DNA from: Lachnospiraceae bacterium
GTDB lineage: Bacteria > Bacillota > Clostridia > Lachnospirales > Lachnospiraceae
Assembly: GCA_029006155.1 (NCBI GenBank)
Contig: JAQXGF010000036.1
Span: 1 to 63,650, forward strand
DNA: 63,650 bases
Direction of reading: 5' to 3'
Below, piece by piece: positions 1 through 8,116 of the stretch. The notes beneath the pieces were generated by a model. It searched no databases and was not told the origin of the DNA. It worked only from the letters and a program-made list of their open reading frames with translations. Position 1 is the first letter of the stretch. Each line of letters begins with the position of its first letter. Position numbers and translations under genes: made by a program.

Positions 1-1
1 C

Positions 2-2080
2 GAGGTTGAGCATGTGGATCAGGCCGGATATTTTTGGCACATCAATTATCCGATTGTCGGGGAAGAGGGCAGATTCGTCGAGATCGCAACGACCCGTCCG
101 GAGACTCTGCTTGGTGATACCGCAGTGGCAGTCAATCCGGATGACGAGCGTTATCAGGATCTGATCGGAAAAATGCTGAAGCTTCCGCTGACGGACCGTG
201 AGATCCCGGTTATCGCGGACGCATATGTAGACAAAGAGTTTGGTACCGGCTGCGTAAAGATCACGCCGGCTCATGATCCGAACGATTTTGAGGTGGGAAA
301 GCGCCACAACCTTCCGGAGATCAACATCATGAACGACGATGCGACCATCAACGAGCTCGGTGGCAAGTATGCGGGTATGGACCGTTATGAGGCCAGAAAG
401 GCGATGGTGAAGGATCTGGATGATCTTGGACTTCTGGTCAAGGTCGTACCGCATGAGCACAACGTCGGCACTCATGACCGCTGCAAGACGACGGTAGAGC
501 CGATGATCAAGCCGCAGTGGTTCGTCCGCATGGACGAGATGGCGAAGCCGGCAATCGAGGCTTTAAAGAGCGGCGAGCTGCAGTTCGTACCGGAGCGTTT
601 CGGCAAGACGTATCTGCACTGGCTGGAGAATATCCGCGACTGGTGTATTTCCAGACAGCTCTGGTGGGGACACCGGATCCCGGCGTACTACTGCGACGAC
701 TGCGGCGAGACCGTCGTAGCGCGCGAGATGCCGAAGATCTGCCCGAAATGCGGCGGCACACATTTTACACAGGATGAAGATACACTGGATACCTGGTTCA
801 GCTCAGCACTGTGGCCGTTCTCCACACTCGGATGGCCGGATAAGACACCGGAGCTCGAGTATTTCTACCCGACGGACGTGCTGGTAACCGGTTACGACAT
901 CATTTTCTTCTGGGTCATCCGTATGGTATTCTCCGCACTGGAGCAGACCGGAAAGGTACCGTTCCATCATGTACTGATTCACGGACTGGTGCGCGATTCC
1001 CAGGGCCGGAAGATGAGCAAATCCCTCGGCAACGGCATCGATCCGCTGGAGATCATCGACCAGTACGGTGCAGATGCACTGCGTCTGACACTGATGACCG
1101 GAAATGCGCCGGGCAATGACATGCGTTTTTATATGGAGCGTGTCGAGGCATCCCGGAACTTTGCAAATAAGGTATGGAATGCATCCCGTTTCATTATGAT
1201 GAATCTGGAAAAGGCAGAGGTGCCGGAGCAGATCGACCTTGCGACCCTGACCGGAGCAGACAAGTGGATTCTCTCCAAGGTCAATACACTTGCAAAAGAA
1301 GTGACGGAGAATCTGGACAAATACGAGCTCGGCATCGCAGTCCAGAAGGTATACGATTTCATCTGGGAGGAGTTCTGTGACTGGTACATCGAGATGGTGA
1401 AGCCGCGTCTGTACAGCGAGACAGACACGACAAAGGCAGCGGCACTCTGGACATTGAAGACGGTCCTGACGAATGCACTGAAGCTGCTGCATCCGTATAT
1501 GCCGTTCATTACAGAAGAGATTTTCTGCACCCTGCATCCGGAAGAGGAGTCTATCATGATCTCCGCATGGCCGGAATATCAGGATGCATGGAACTTTGCG
1601 AAGGAAGAAAAGGAAGTCGAGACGATCAAAGAAGCGGTCCGTGCGATCCGTAATGTGCGTACCGGCATGAACGTTCCGCCAAGCAAGAAGGCGCAGGTAT
1701 TCGTCGTTTCGGAAAATGCGGAGGTACGCGAGATTTTCGAGACCGGCAAAGTATTCTTTGCGACACTTGGCTACGCGAGCAGCGTACACGTACAGGCAGA
1801 TAAGTCCGGCATCGGTGAGGATGCAGTGTCAGCAGTCATCCCGGAGGCAGTCATCTACATGCCGTTTGCAGAGCTGGTTGACATTGATAAGGAGATCGAG
1901 CGTCTCAAGAAGGAAGAGGAGCGTCTGACAAAGGAGCTCGCCCGTGTCAATGGAATGCTCGGCAATGAGAAATTCATCAGCAAAGCGCCGCAGTCCAAGA
2001 TCGATGAGGAGAAGGCGAAGCTGGAGAAATACACCCAGATGATGGATCAGGTAAAGGAGCGCTTAAGCCAGCTGCAGTAA
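2..2080 (+). CDS. valS: Valyl-tRNA synthetase, 5' end outside window
   Basis: Class Ia aminoacyl-tRNA synthetase that charges tRNA-Val with valine in the cytoplasm. The frame is open from the first bases, so the N-terminal part with the HIGH motif lies outside the window; about 690 C-terminal residues are present. Visible are the editing-domain stretch with TTRPETLLGDTAVAVNP, a CxxC...CxxC zinc ribbon near base 690, the KMSKS loop (GRKMSKSLGNG, near base 1010), the anticodon-binding domain and the C-terminal coiled-coil arm typical of ValRS (last ~70 residues). The GTG at 14 is an internal valine codon, not a start. No frameshift is seen. A terminator follows at 2187-2226. Confidence 0.97.
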   Translation, partial: EVEHVDQAGYFWHINYPIVGEEGRFVEIATTRPETLLGDTAVAVNPDDERYQDLIGKMLKLPLTDREIPVIADAYVDKEFGTGCVKITPAHDPNDFEVGKRHNLPEINIMNDDATINELGGKYAGMDRYEARKAMVKDLDDLGLLVKVVPHEHNVGTHDRCKTTVEPMIKPQWFVRMDEMAKPAIEALKSGELQFVPERFGKTYLHWLENIRDWCISRQLWWGHRIPAYYCDDCGETVVAREMPKICPKCGGTHFTQDEDTLDTWFSSALWPFSTLGWPDKTPELEYFYPTDVLVTGYDIIFFWVIRMVFSALEQTGKVPFHHVLIHGLVRDSQGRKMSKSLGNGIDPLEIIDQYGADALRLTLMTGNAPGNDMRFYMERVEASRNFANKVWNASRFIMMNLEKAEVPEQIDLATLTGADKWILSKVNTLAKEVTENLDKYELGIAVQKVYDFIWEEFCDWYIEMVKPRLYSETDTTKAAALWTLKTVLTNALKLLHPYMPFITEEIFCTLHPEEESIMISAWPEYQDAWNFAKEEKEVETIKEAVRAIRNVRTGMNVPPSKKAQVFVVSENAEVREIFETGKVFFATLGYASSVHVQADKSGIGEDAVSAVIPEAVIYMPFAELVDIDKEIERLKKEEERLTKELARVNGMLGNEKFISKAPQSKIDEEKAKLEKYTQMMDQVKERLSQLQ

Positions 2081-2107
2081 CGCGGAGTAAAGAACAAAGC
2101 GGCAGGA

Positions 2108-2133
2108 ATAGATTGCGAATCTCCACTTTGACT
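2108..2133 (+). repeat. Tail fragment of dispersed intergenic repeat
   Basis: Contains ATAGATTGCGAAT followed by a diverged CTCCACTTTGAC. This matches the tail of the repeat at 2302-2392 (ATAGATTGCGAATATTCGCTTGAC). It appears to be an isolated, decayed tail copy just downstream of valS. Confidence 0.5.
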
Positions 2134-2186
2134 TAAATCAGGGTTGTAGCTTTTGATAAACTGACGGGTATAAAGATATGAGAGAG

Positions 2187-2226
2187 AAAAGGCAGTGGTC
2201 ATTCAAAAAGGTGGCGCTGCCTTTTT
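2187..2226 (+). terminator. Rho-independent terminator after valS
   Basis: AAAAGGCAG (2187-2195) pairs with CTGCCTTTT (2217-2225) and runs into a T tract. It lies 107 bases after the valS stop and should end the valS transcript. Confidence 0.75.
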
Positions 2227-2301
2227 CTGTTTCACGTTGCGAAAAAACAGACGGAGTGATATGATAAAACTCAGGCGCCTCTTTTACAGGCAGGCGTACG
2301 G

Positions 2302-2392
2302 AACAAGTAGCGAAGCTAGGCCCCGCAGCAGAAGCCCCGCAGCAAAGCTGCAGAGATGAGCTGCAGGGATAGATTGCGAATATTCGCTTGAC
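2302..2392 (+). repeat. Dispersed hairpin repeat, copy 1 (plus orientation)
   Basis: The head AACAAGTAGCGAAGCTAGGCC, a GC-rich middle with the triloop hairpin GCAGC-AAA-GCTGC, and the tail GATAGATTGCGAATATTCGCTTGAC. The reverse complement of 7875-7943 has the same head, middle and tail. Copy 1 carries an extra ~25 bases (about 2329-2353) that repeat the CCCCGCAGC motif. Together with 2081-2301 it fills the gap between valS and the transpeptidase gene; no gene is seen there. Confidence 0.8.
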
Positions 2393-2415
2393 ACAGCAAC
2401 GGGGGATAAAACAAG

Positions 2416-4074
2416 ATGGATCAAAGAGGGGAGCGGCGGCGCATGCGGCTTGCGGAATCCGAGCGGGTGAGCGAGTCAGAACGTCCAAGAGGGGAACGCC
2501 GCAGACAGATAGAAGAAAAAGAGGAACCGGCATCATCCGGCGGATCGAAACATACCGCTTCTGCTGAAGAGAGAAGGGAGTATGGCCGGGAACGAAGAAC
2601 CGTAACAAGGACGGAAAATCGTTCAGAAGGCAGGAAAATCAGGCGGGAAGCAGCTGCAGCACAGGAAGTGACAGAAGGCTGGCAGCAGAAGCTCCGGGCA
2701 CGGAAACGGCAGAAACGAAACCGGATTCTTGCAGGGATTGGAATCGGCGTGCTTGGGATTTATATTGGGGTAGCAGTCTATTTTGGCTCTCATTTTTATG
2801 AAGATACGGAGATTTACGGCATTGACTGCAGCCAGCAGACGGCAGATACCGTAAAGGCAGAAGTGGCAAAGCGGCTTGATGATTACCGGCTTGAGATCAA
2901 AGAGCGGGGAGGGGTAAGCGAATATCTCACCGCAGGGCAGATCGGACTTACATTTGTAGACGACAGCAGCATTAATCAGATGCTGAAGGCGCAGAAGTCG
3001 TTTCTCTGGCCGGTCATGATTCTGTTAAAGCGTTCCAATGCAGCATCCGTTGCATTTTCCTATGACCGGGATGCGGCGGTGCAGGCATTTTCCGAGCTGG
3101 ACTGCATGAATCCGCTCTATGTGACCGCGCCGGAAGATGCATATGTGAAAACGACAGATACCGGGTTTGAGGTGGCACCGGAGGTCATGGGGACGACACT
3201 GGACATCACGAAGACGAAGCAGGCGATTCTGGATGCGCTGGATGCGGGGCAAAGTGCATGTTCGCTGGAGGAGTCCGGCTGTTATGTGAATCCGGAGATT
3301 TATTCGGACGATGAGGCGCTGCAAGAAGAGGCCAAGAAAAAGAGTGCGCTCGCAAAGGCGTATATCACGTATGATTTTGGTGACCGGAAGGAAGTCGTAA
3401 ATGCGCCGGTCATCGCGGACTGGATCGTGACGCGCGCAGACGGGGAATATGTCATAGATGAAGTGGCAGTCACGGATTATGTAGAAGATCTGGCTGCAAA
3501 ATACGATACGTTCGGCCTGACACGGGAATTCTATACGTCACTCGGGACGATGGTCACGTTAAGCGGCGGGGATTACGGCTGGTGTATGGATCAGGATGCC
3601 ACGGTAGTCGCACTGCTGAATGCGCTGGCAGACGGATACCAGGGAACGATGGAGCCTGAATATTTATACACAGCCAAGAGCCGGGACACGAATGATATCG
3701 GAGATACTTATGTGGAGATCTGCATTTCCCAGCAGCGGATGTGGTGTTATCAATATGGTACGTGTATTGTGGATACTCCGGTGGTGACCGGTAATCCGAA
3801 CAAAGAAAACGCGACGCCGGCAGGTGGCGTCTGGGCCATTGATGCGATGAAGCGGAATGCAGTTCTGGTCGGAGAAGGATATCAGTCTCCTGTCGATTTC
3901 TGGATGCCATTTAATGGAAACATCGGAATTCACGATATGCAGACACGCGCGTATTTCGGCGGGACCATTTATCTGACCAACGGTTCACACGGCTGTATCA
4001 ATACGCCGTATGAGCAGGCGCAGACGATATTCAATGCGGTATCGGTCGGGACGCCGGTGATTGTATATGAATGA
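2416..4074 (+). CDS. Membrane-anchored L,D-transpeptidase (YkuD domain)
   Basis: Cell-wall enzyme expected to form 3-3 peptidoglycan cross-links or attach proteins to peptidoglycan outside the membrane. The 552-residue product has a charged, Arg/Glu-rich cytoplasmic tail of ~100 residues, one membrane segment at about 104-124, an extracellular region of ~270 residues resembling the peptidoglycan-binding domains that accompany YkuD in Clostridia, and a C-terminal YkuD domain. The catalytic signature is SHGCIN, with Cys527 as predicted nucleophile and an upstream GIHD histidine. Type II topology fits family members such as Ldt(fm)-like proteins. The start is the ATG at 2416, close behind a GGGGG stretch. 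It is preceded directly by a dispersed hairpin repeat. The substrate is inferred, not shown. Confidence 0.9.
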   Translation: MDQRGERRRMRLAESERVSESERPRGERRRQIEEKEEPASSGGSKHTASAEERREYGRERRTVTRTENRSEGRKIRREAAAAQEVTEGWQQKLRARKRQKRNRILAGIGIGVLGIYIGVAVYFGSHFYEDTEIYGIDCSQQTADTVKAEVAKRLDDYRLEIKERGGVSEYLTAGQIGLTFVDDSSINQMLKAQKSFLWPVMILLKRSNAASVAFSYDRDAAVQAFSELDCMNPLYVTAPEDAYVKTTDTGFEVAPEVMGTTLDITKTKQAILDALDAGQSACSLEESGCYVNPEIYSDDEALQEEAKKKSALAKAYITYDFGDRKEVVNAPVIADWIVTRADGEYVIDEVAVTDYVEDLAAKYDTFGLTREFYTSLGTMVTLSGGDYGWCMDQDATVVALLNALADGYQGTMEPEYLYTAKSRDTNDIGDTYVEICISQQRMWCYQYGTCIVDTPVVTGNPNKENATPAGGVWAIDAMKRNAVLVGEGYQSPVDFWMPFNGNIGIHDMQTRAYFGGTIYLTNGSHGCINTPYEQAQTIFNAVSVGTPVIVYE

Positions 4075-4151
4075 TTTTATCCTTGGTATCATCATGTGAA
4101 TAAAAATACATAAAAACAGTCGAAATATGAAAAATATGCAAGAATAACCGC

Positions 4152-4180
4152 TTTACGGCATAAATACAACGTGCTATAAT
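4152..4180 (+). promoter_or_regulatory. Sigma-A-type promoter for the ArsR-like gene
   Basis: TTTACG (4152-4157), a 17-base spacer and a perfect TATAAT (4175-4180). It sits 34 bases upstream of the ATG at 4214. Confidence 0.65.
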
Positions 4181-4213
4181 GTTAAATCAAGGCAAAAGCA
4201 GGAGAGAATACAG

Positions 4214-4762
4214 ATGAAAGAAAAGAAAAAGAAAAAACTGGCAAAGCTCGAGAAGCTCGAAAAACAGGAAAAGCAGAAGCTCGAAGATAAGCCAAAGAAG
4301 AAAAAGAAAGAAAAAAAGAACAAGCTGACGGAAACGCTGTCACAGGAAACGGTTACAGATGTGCTGCCGGAGGCAGAAGAAGCGTCAGACGCGGCCGCAC
4401 CTGTAAAACGCAGCCCGGTGAAGAGAAAGAAGACCGCAAAGCATGCGCAGATGGCACCGGCCGATGATACGGCGGCGGCTCTTTTGTTCCGGGCGATGGG
4501 CGACGATGTCCGGCTGCAGATTGTACAGCTGATCCGGGAGAGCGGGGAACTCTGTGCGGCGGATTTGCTCAAGTCGGTGAGCATCGTGCAGTCGACGCTG
4601 TCTCATCATATGAAAATCCTCTGCGAGTCCGGTGTGGTAGCATGCCGGCGCCAGGGAAAATGGTCCTACTATTCCATCGACGCCCAGAAGCTTGAGCAGG
4701 CAGCGGCCTATCTGGAGATGATGGCGGAAGCGGTGAAGAAGGCCGCCGGGACGGAAGCATAG
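4214..4762 (+). CDS. ArsR-family winged-helix regulator with lysine-rich N-terminal tail
   Basis: Predicted DNA-binding repressor. Residues ~88-165 form an ArsR winged helix: LFRAMGDDVRLQIVQLI, recognition helix around QSTLSHHMKIL (126-136) and the wing VVACRRQGKWSYYSI. The N-terminal ~80 residues are unusual: the first 37 are nearly all Lys, Glu and Leu, followed by a second basic patch at 64-76. No metal-binding Cys pair of the ArsR/SmtB ELCVCD type is seen, only ELCAADLL, so metal sensing is not supported. Most ArsR proteins are ~100 residues; this one is 182. The ATG at 4214 has a GGAGAG site upstream. The following zinc-ribbon gene starts 51 bases later and may be co-transcribed. The target is unknown. 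Confidence 0.85.
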   Translation: MKEKKKKKLAKLEKLEKQEKQKLEDKPKKKKKEKKNKLTETLSQETVTDVLPEAEEASDAAAPVKRSPVKRKKTAKHAQMAPADDTAAALLFRAMGDDVRLQIVQLIRESGELCAADLLKSVSIVQSTLSHHMKILCESGVVACRRQGKWSYYSIDAQKLEQAAAYLEMMAEAVKKAAGTEA

Positions 4763-4813
4763 ATCAGTCACGAAGCGACGTATCGAAAAAGGCAGAAAGA
4801 CAGAGGAGCAGTT

Positions 4814-6379
4814 ATGGGAAATATGCGATATTGTCCGCAGTGTGGACATGCGCTGGAGCCGACCGCAAAATTCTGCGAAAATTGTGGCGCAGCGGTGTCA
4901 AAGACACCGGACGGACAGAAGAACGAGACCGGTCAGGTATTTACCCCGCGCAGAAGCAGTGAGACATCCGGACGTGGAGCCGGTACTCCACCGCAGCGAC
5001 GTTTGCAGGCGGGGCAGCCGGCAGGTGGGTATACAGAGGCGGCACAGCCAGGTGCAGGATATCCGCAGAGACGTCCGCAATCCAGAACACCTGCCGGGGG
5101 TTATACAGGATCCGTGCAGGCCGGCGCAGCGAATCCACAGAGGCGGCGACCACAGACCGGGGCATCTGCCGATGTCCATACAGGATCCGTGCAGACAGGC
5201 ACGGGGAATCCACAGAGGCGGCGGCCACAGACCGGCACATCCGCCGGACCATCTATCCCAAATATCGGAAGGGATCATGCGTTTTCGCCGCAGCGGCCAG
5301 ACGGGACATCCCCGGAGGAATGGCGGCGTACCAGAGCGCAGCGGTATGTACCGACGGATCCGGAGAACCGCTGGGATCTGGAAGTCGATGAGGACGAAGA
5401 AGAAGGGCGCTTTACGACGCTTCAGTACATTCTGCTCGGATTTATCGGTGTACTGGTTATTGCGCTTCTGACTTTTGGGGCATTCTGGCTGATCGGACGT
5501 TCAAAGAATCACAGCTCGAATGGCACCACAGCCAATCAGGCGCAGACGGAACAGACCGATGCGAAGGGTTCAGAAAAGAAGGAGACCGAAGCGATTAAGA
5601 TTCTGGGTGACGATGGCAATTCGAATGCACAGGCGCAGACCGGAAGTACTGCCCAGAGTGAGACGGCCGCACAGGCGGAGACAACCGCGCAGACCGACGC
5701 GACGGCGACTACGTTAAATTATACTGATTTTACGGTGACACTTCCGGCAGACTGGAAGGGAAAATACGGAATTACCCAGCAGGGAAATTTTTATGTTTTT
5801 TACCAGCAGTCGTCGAAGGCGCTCGGCTATAATGGAACGCTCTTTACGATTGGAAAATACACGGATATGTCCTATCAGGATCTGCCGAATTACCGGTTAC
5901 TCGGGACGGGTGGAGGAGCCGCTTATGTGCTGACGCTTCCGACCGATGTGCAGTATGCGCAGAACAATGAGGCAGCACAAAAGGAGTATACGGCGATGGC
6001 ATCCGAGATCGATCAGATCGCGTCTGGCATTCAGATCCTCGTGACCGGGGACGGGCCGAAGCAGACCGAAGCGATCCAGATCCAGGGGCAGACACAGGCG
6101 CAGGCAGATGACAGTGAATACATTCTGCCGGAGAGCTCAGAACGCGCACTGACCGATGCAGATGTGCAGGGAATGTCCTATGATGATCTGCAGATGGCGA
6201 TTAATGAGATTTATGCAAGGCATGGGCGGATCTTTGGAACCGACTCCATCCAGCAATACTTTGAGGGCAAGTCCTGGTATCAGGGGACAGCGGATGCCGA
6301 TCATTTTGATGAGAGTGTCTTCAGTTCCGTTGAGAGCCAGAATATTCAGTTTTTACTGAAAAAAATGGGAATTGAGTAA
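4814..6379 (+). CDS. Zinc-ribbon, single-pass membrane protein with C-terminal YARHG domain
   Basis: Unknown function. The 521-residue product has an N-terminal zinc ribbon (Cys7, Cys10, Cys21, Cys24), a Pro/Gln/Arg/Gly-rich repeat region (~45-145), an acidic stretch (~188-198), one membrane helix (~204-227), a Thr/Gln/Ala-rich extracellular linker, a folded region (~300-400) and a YARHG domain (YARHGRIFG from residue 467) at the end. YARHG is an extracellular domain of unknown role, common in Firmicutes and often found with zinc ribbons. The start ATG at 4814 follows GAGGAG. Citrate synthase begins 19 bases after the stop. Topology suggests a cytoplasmic zinc ribbon coupled to an outer sensor or wall-binding domain; that is inference. 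Confidence 0.85.
   Translation: MGNMRYCPQCGHALEPTAKFCENCGAAVSKTPDGQKNETGQVFTPRRSSETSGRGAGTPPQRRLQAGQPAGGYTEAAQPGAGYPQRRPQSRTPAGGYTGSVQAGAANPQRRRPQTGASADVHTGSVQTGTGNPQRRRPQTGTSAGPSIPNIGRDHAFSPQRPDGTSPEEWRRTRAQRYVPTDPENRWDLEVDEDEEEGRFTTLQYILLGFIGVLVIALLTFGAFWLIGRSKNHSSNGTTANQAQTEQTDAKGSEKKETEAIKILGDDGNSNAQAQTGSTAQSETAAQAETTAQTDATATTLNYTDFTVTLPADWKGKYGITQQGNFYVFYQQSSKALGYNGTLFTIGKYTDMSYQDLPNYRLLGTGGGAAYVLTLPTDVQYAQNNEAAQKEYTAMASEIDQIASGIQILVTGDGPKQTEAIQIQGQTQAQADDSEYILPESSERALTDADVQGMSYDDLQMAINEIYARHGRIFGTDSIQQYFEGKSWYQGTADADHFDESVFSSVESQNIQFLLKKMGIE
5103..5243 (+). repeat. In-frame ~75-bp tandem repeat in the zinc-ribbon/YARHG gene
   Basis: The unit starting ATACAGGATCCGTGCAG at 5103 recurs at 5178, a 75-base (25-residue) period. 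A more diverged unit lies upstream around 5030-5100. It encodes repeats of the form TGSVQ-G-NPQRRRPQTG-SA in the cytoplasmic linker. Such repeats often vary in copy number between strains. Confidence 0.8.
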
Positions 6380-6398
6380 ATACAGGAGGAGAGAGATT

Positions 6399-7769
6399 AT
6401 GGTACTGAATGAGACAGACAGAAAGACAAGAGACGAGCGGCTGAGCCAGCTCGTAAAATATTGTATGATTTCCGGAGCACTCGATCTGAACCTGTATGCA
6501 GAGTACGATGTAAAACGGGGTCTGCGTGAGTCAGACGGTAAGGGTGTTCTGACCGGCCTGACCGAGATCTCTGACGTTACCGGTTTTAAGACCATACATG
6601 GAGAAAAAGTGCCGTGCGAAGGTGAGCTGTACTATCAGGGTTACAATGTCATGGATCTGAAGAAGGGCTTTGAGCAGCGACGGTTCAATTTCGAGGAGAT
6701 CACCTACCTCCTTTTGTTTGGCGCACTTCCGAACAAGCAGCAGTTGCGGGAATTTATCGATCTGCTGAACCAGTACCGGGAGCTTCCGAGCAAATTTGTG
6801 CGTGATGTCATCATGAAGGCACCGAGCCTGAACATCATGAACGCACTGCAGCGAAGTGTGCTGACCCTGTATTCCTATGACGAGAATCCGGATGATATTT
6901 CCATCGAGAACGTATTGCGTCAGGCACTGACTCTGATCGCGACGATGCCGCTGACATCGGTCTATGCATACCATGCATACCAGCATTACCACAATGACCA
7001 GAGCCTTGTCATCCGTTATCCGGATCCGACCTTATCCACGGCGGAAAATATCCTGCGGATTTTGAGAAGCGACGGACAGTACACGGAGCTGGAGGCGCGG
7101 GTACTTGATATTGCACTTGTCATCCACGCAGAGCACGGCGGTGGTAACAACTCCACATTTACGACGCACGTCGTATCCTCGACGGGTACGGATACCTATT
7201 CCGCAGTAGCCGCTTCCCTCGGTTCTCTGAAAGGACCGCGGCACGGTGGTGCGAACCTGAAGGTCGAGAACATGTTCTCGGATATCAAGTCGCATGTAAA
7301 AGACTGGAGCAATGACGACGAGATCTACGCATATCTGGAAAAAATCGTCAACAAAGAAGCGTTTGACCACAGTGGACTGATCTATGGTATGGGGCATGCG
7401 GTCTATACGCTGTCCGACCCGCGTGCAGTCATCCTGAAAGAGTATGCGCGCAGCCTGTCGGAGGAAAAAGGACTTACCGAGGAGTTCATGCTCTATTCGA
7501 AGGTAGAGCAGCTGGCGTCCGAGCTTCTGACCGGCCGTAAGAACCTGCATAAGCCGATCTGCTGCAATGTCGATTTTTACAGTGGATTTGTATATTCGAT
7601 GCTCGGCATTCCGACGCAGATGTTTACCCCGATCTTTGCGATCTCCCGTATCGCAGGCTGGTCGGCACACCGGATCGAGGAGCTTGTAAACGAGGGCAAG
7701 ATCATCCGTCCGGCGTACAAGTATGTAGGACACCACAGAACGTATGTGCCGCTGGCGGACCGGCAATAA
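6399..7769 (+). CDS. gltA: Citrate synthase
   Basis: Condenses acetyl-CoA and oxaloacetate to citrate; in Clostridia this usually feeds 2-oxoglutarate and glutamate synthesis rather than a full TCA cycle. The 456-residue product shows the core signatures: HAEHGGGNNSTFT (first catalytic His region), GSLKGPRHGGAN, GMGHAVYTLSDPRA (second His) and NVDFYSGFVY containing the catalytic Asp. I chose ATG 6399 over an upstream in-frame TTG (6372) because AGGAGGAG (6384-6391) is ideally spaced to it and would lie inside the coding region otherwise. It is the last gene before a strong terminator. A 2-methylcitrate synthase activity cannot be excluded, but no prp genes are near. Confidence 0.93.
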   Translation: MVLNETDRKTRDERLSQLVKYCMISGALDLNLYAEYDVKRGLRESDGKGVLTGLTEISDVTGFKTIHGEKVPCEGELYYQGYNVMDLKKGFEQRRFNFEEITYLLLFGALPNKQQLREFIDLLNQYRELPSKFVRDVIMKAPSLNIMNALQRSVLTLYSYDENPDDISIENVLRQALTLIATMPLTSVYAYHAYQHYHNDQSLVIRYPDPTLSTAENILRILRSDGQYTELEARVLDIALVIHAEHGGGNNSTFTTHVVSSTGTDTYSAVAASLGSLKGPRHGGANLKVENMFSDIKSHVKDWSNDDEIYAYLEKIVNKEAFDHSGLIYGMGHAVYTLSDPRAVILKEYARSLSEEKGLTEEFMLYSKVEQLASELLTGRKNLHKPICCNVDFYSGFVYSMLGIPTQMFTPIFAISRIAGWSAHRIEELVNEGKIIRPAYKYVGHHRTYVPLADRQ

Positions 7770-7786
7770 AAAGACAAAACAGAACA

Positions 7787-7838
7787 GGGAAGTGCAGATA
7801 TCAGAACGAAGGTCTGGTGTCTGTGCTTCCCGTTTTTT
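7787..7838 (+). terminator. Terminator after citrate synthase
   Basis: GGGAAGTGCAGA (7787-7798) pairs with TCTGTGCTTCCC (7820-7831) with two G-T wobbles, then GTTTTTT. A 12-bp stem with a T tract is a typical intrinsic terminator. Confidence 0.88.
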
Positions 7839-7874
7839 GTTCCGGCAGGTACATCCCAATTTTTACAGGAACGG

Positions 7875-7943
7875 GTCAAGCGGATATTCGCAATCTATCC
7901 CTGCAGCTCTGCTGCGGGGCCTAGCTTCGCTACTTGCTTGATT
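7875..7943 (-). repeat. Dispersed hairpin repeat, copy 2 (minus orientation)
   Basis: On the minus strand it reads AATCAAGCAAGTAGCGAAGC, then GGCCCCGCAGC-AGA-GCTGC, then GGATAGATTGCGAATATCCGCTTGAC. It matches copy 1 (2302-2392) in inverted orientation, so the two copies bracket a ~5.5-kb block. It lies in the 347-base gap between citrate synthase and the ABC transporter. That gap otherwise holds only the terminator and a promoter. Confidence 0.8.
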
Positions 7944-7965
7944 CGGTTAAATTTTTATAAAGTCA

Positions 7966-7994
7966 TTGCACAGGTGCAGAAGGAAAGCTACAAT
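7966..7994 (+). promoter_or_regulatory. Promoter for the ABC exporter operon
   Basis: TTGCAC (7966-7971), a 17-base spacer and TACAAT (7989-7994). This leaves a leader of ~115 bases before the ATG at 8117. Confidence 0.6.
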
Positions 7995-8116
7995 AGGACA
8001 TAGATGCTCATATGAAAAAGAATGTCGGGCATATGACGGAGAATCGATGGAGATGAGAGAATCCGGTATCCGGGAGAAATCATGGAACTAAAACGGGGAT
8101 CAACACAGGAGGTTAC

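Noticed and set aside
803-1789. 328-residue minus-strand reading frame inside valS
   Set aside because: Long frames opposite strongly biased coding regions are common; the translation has no recognisable motif and lies wholly within a conserved gene.
2138-2608. 156-residue minus-strand gene
   Set aside because: It runs through the valS terminator, the dispersed repeat and the 5' part of the transpeptidase gene, has no plausible ribosome binding site and its translation looks like random Cys/Leu/Ser-rich sequence.
5103-5243. CRISPR-like repeats
   Set aside because: The 75-base periodic repeats are in frame within a coding region, have no spacers of constant length and no cas genes; they are protein tandem repeats.
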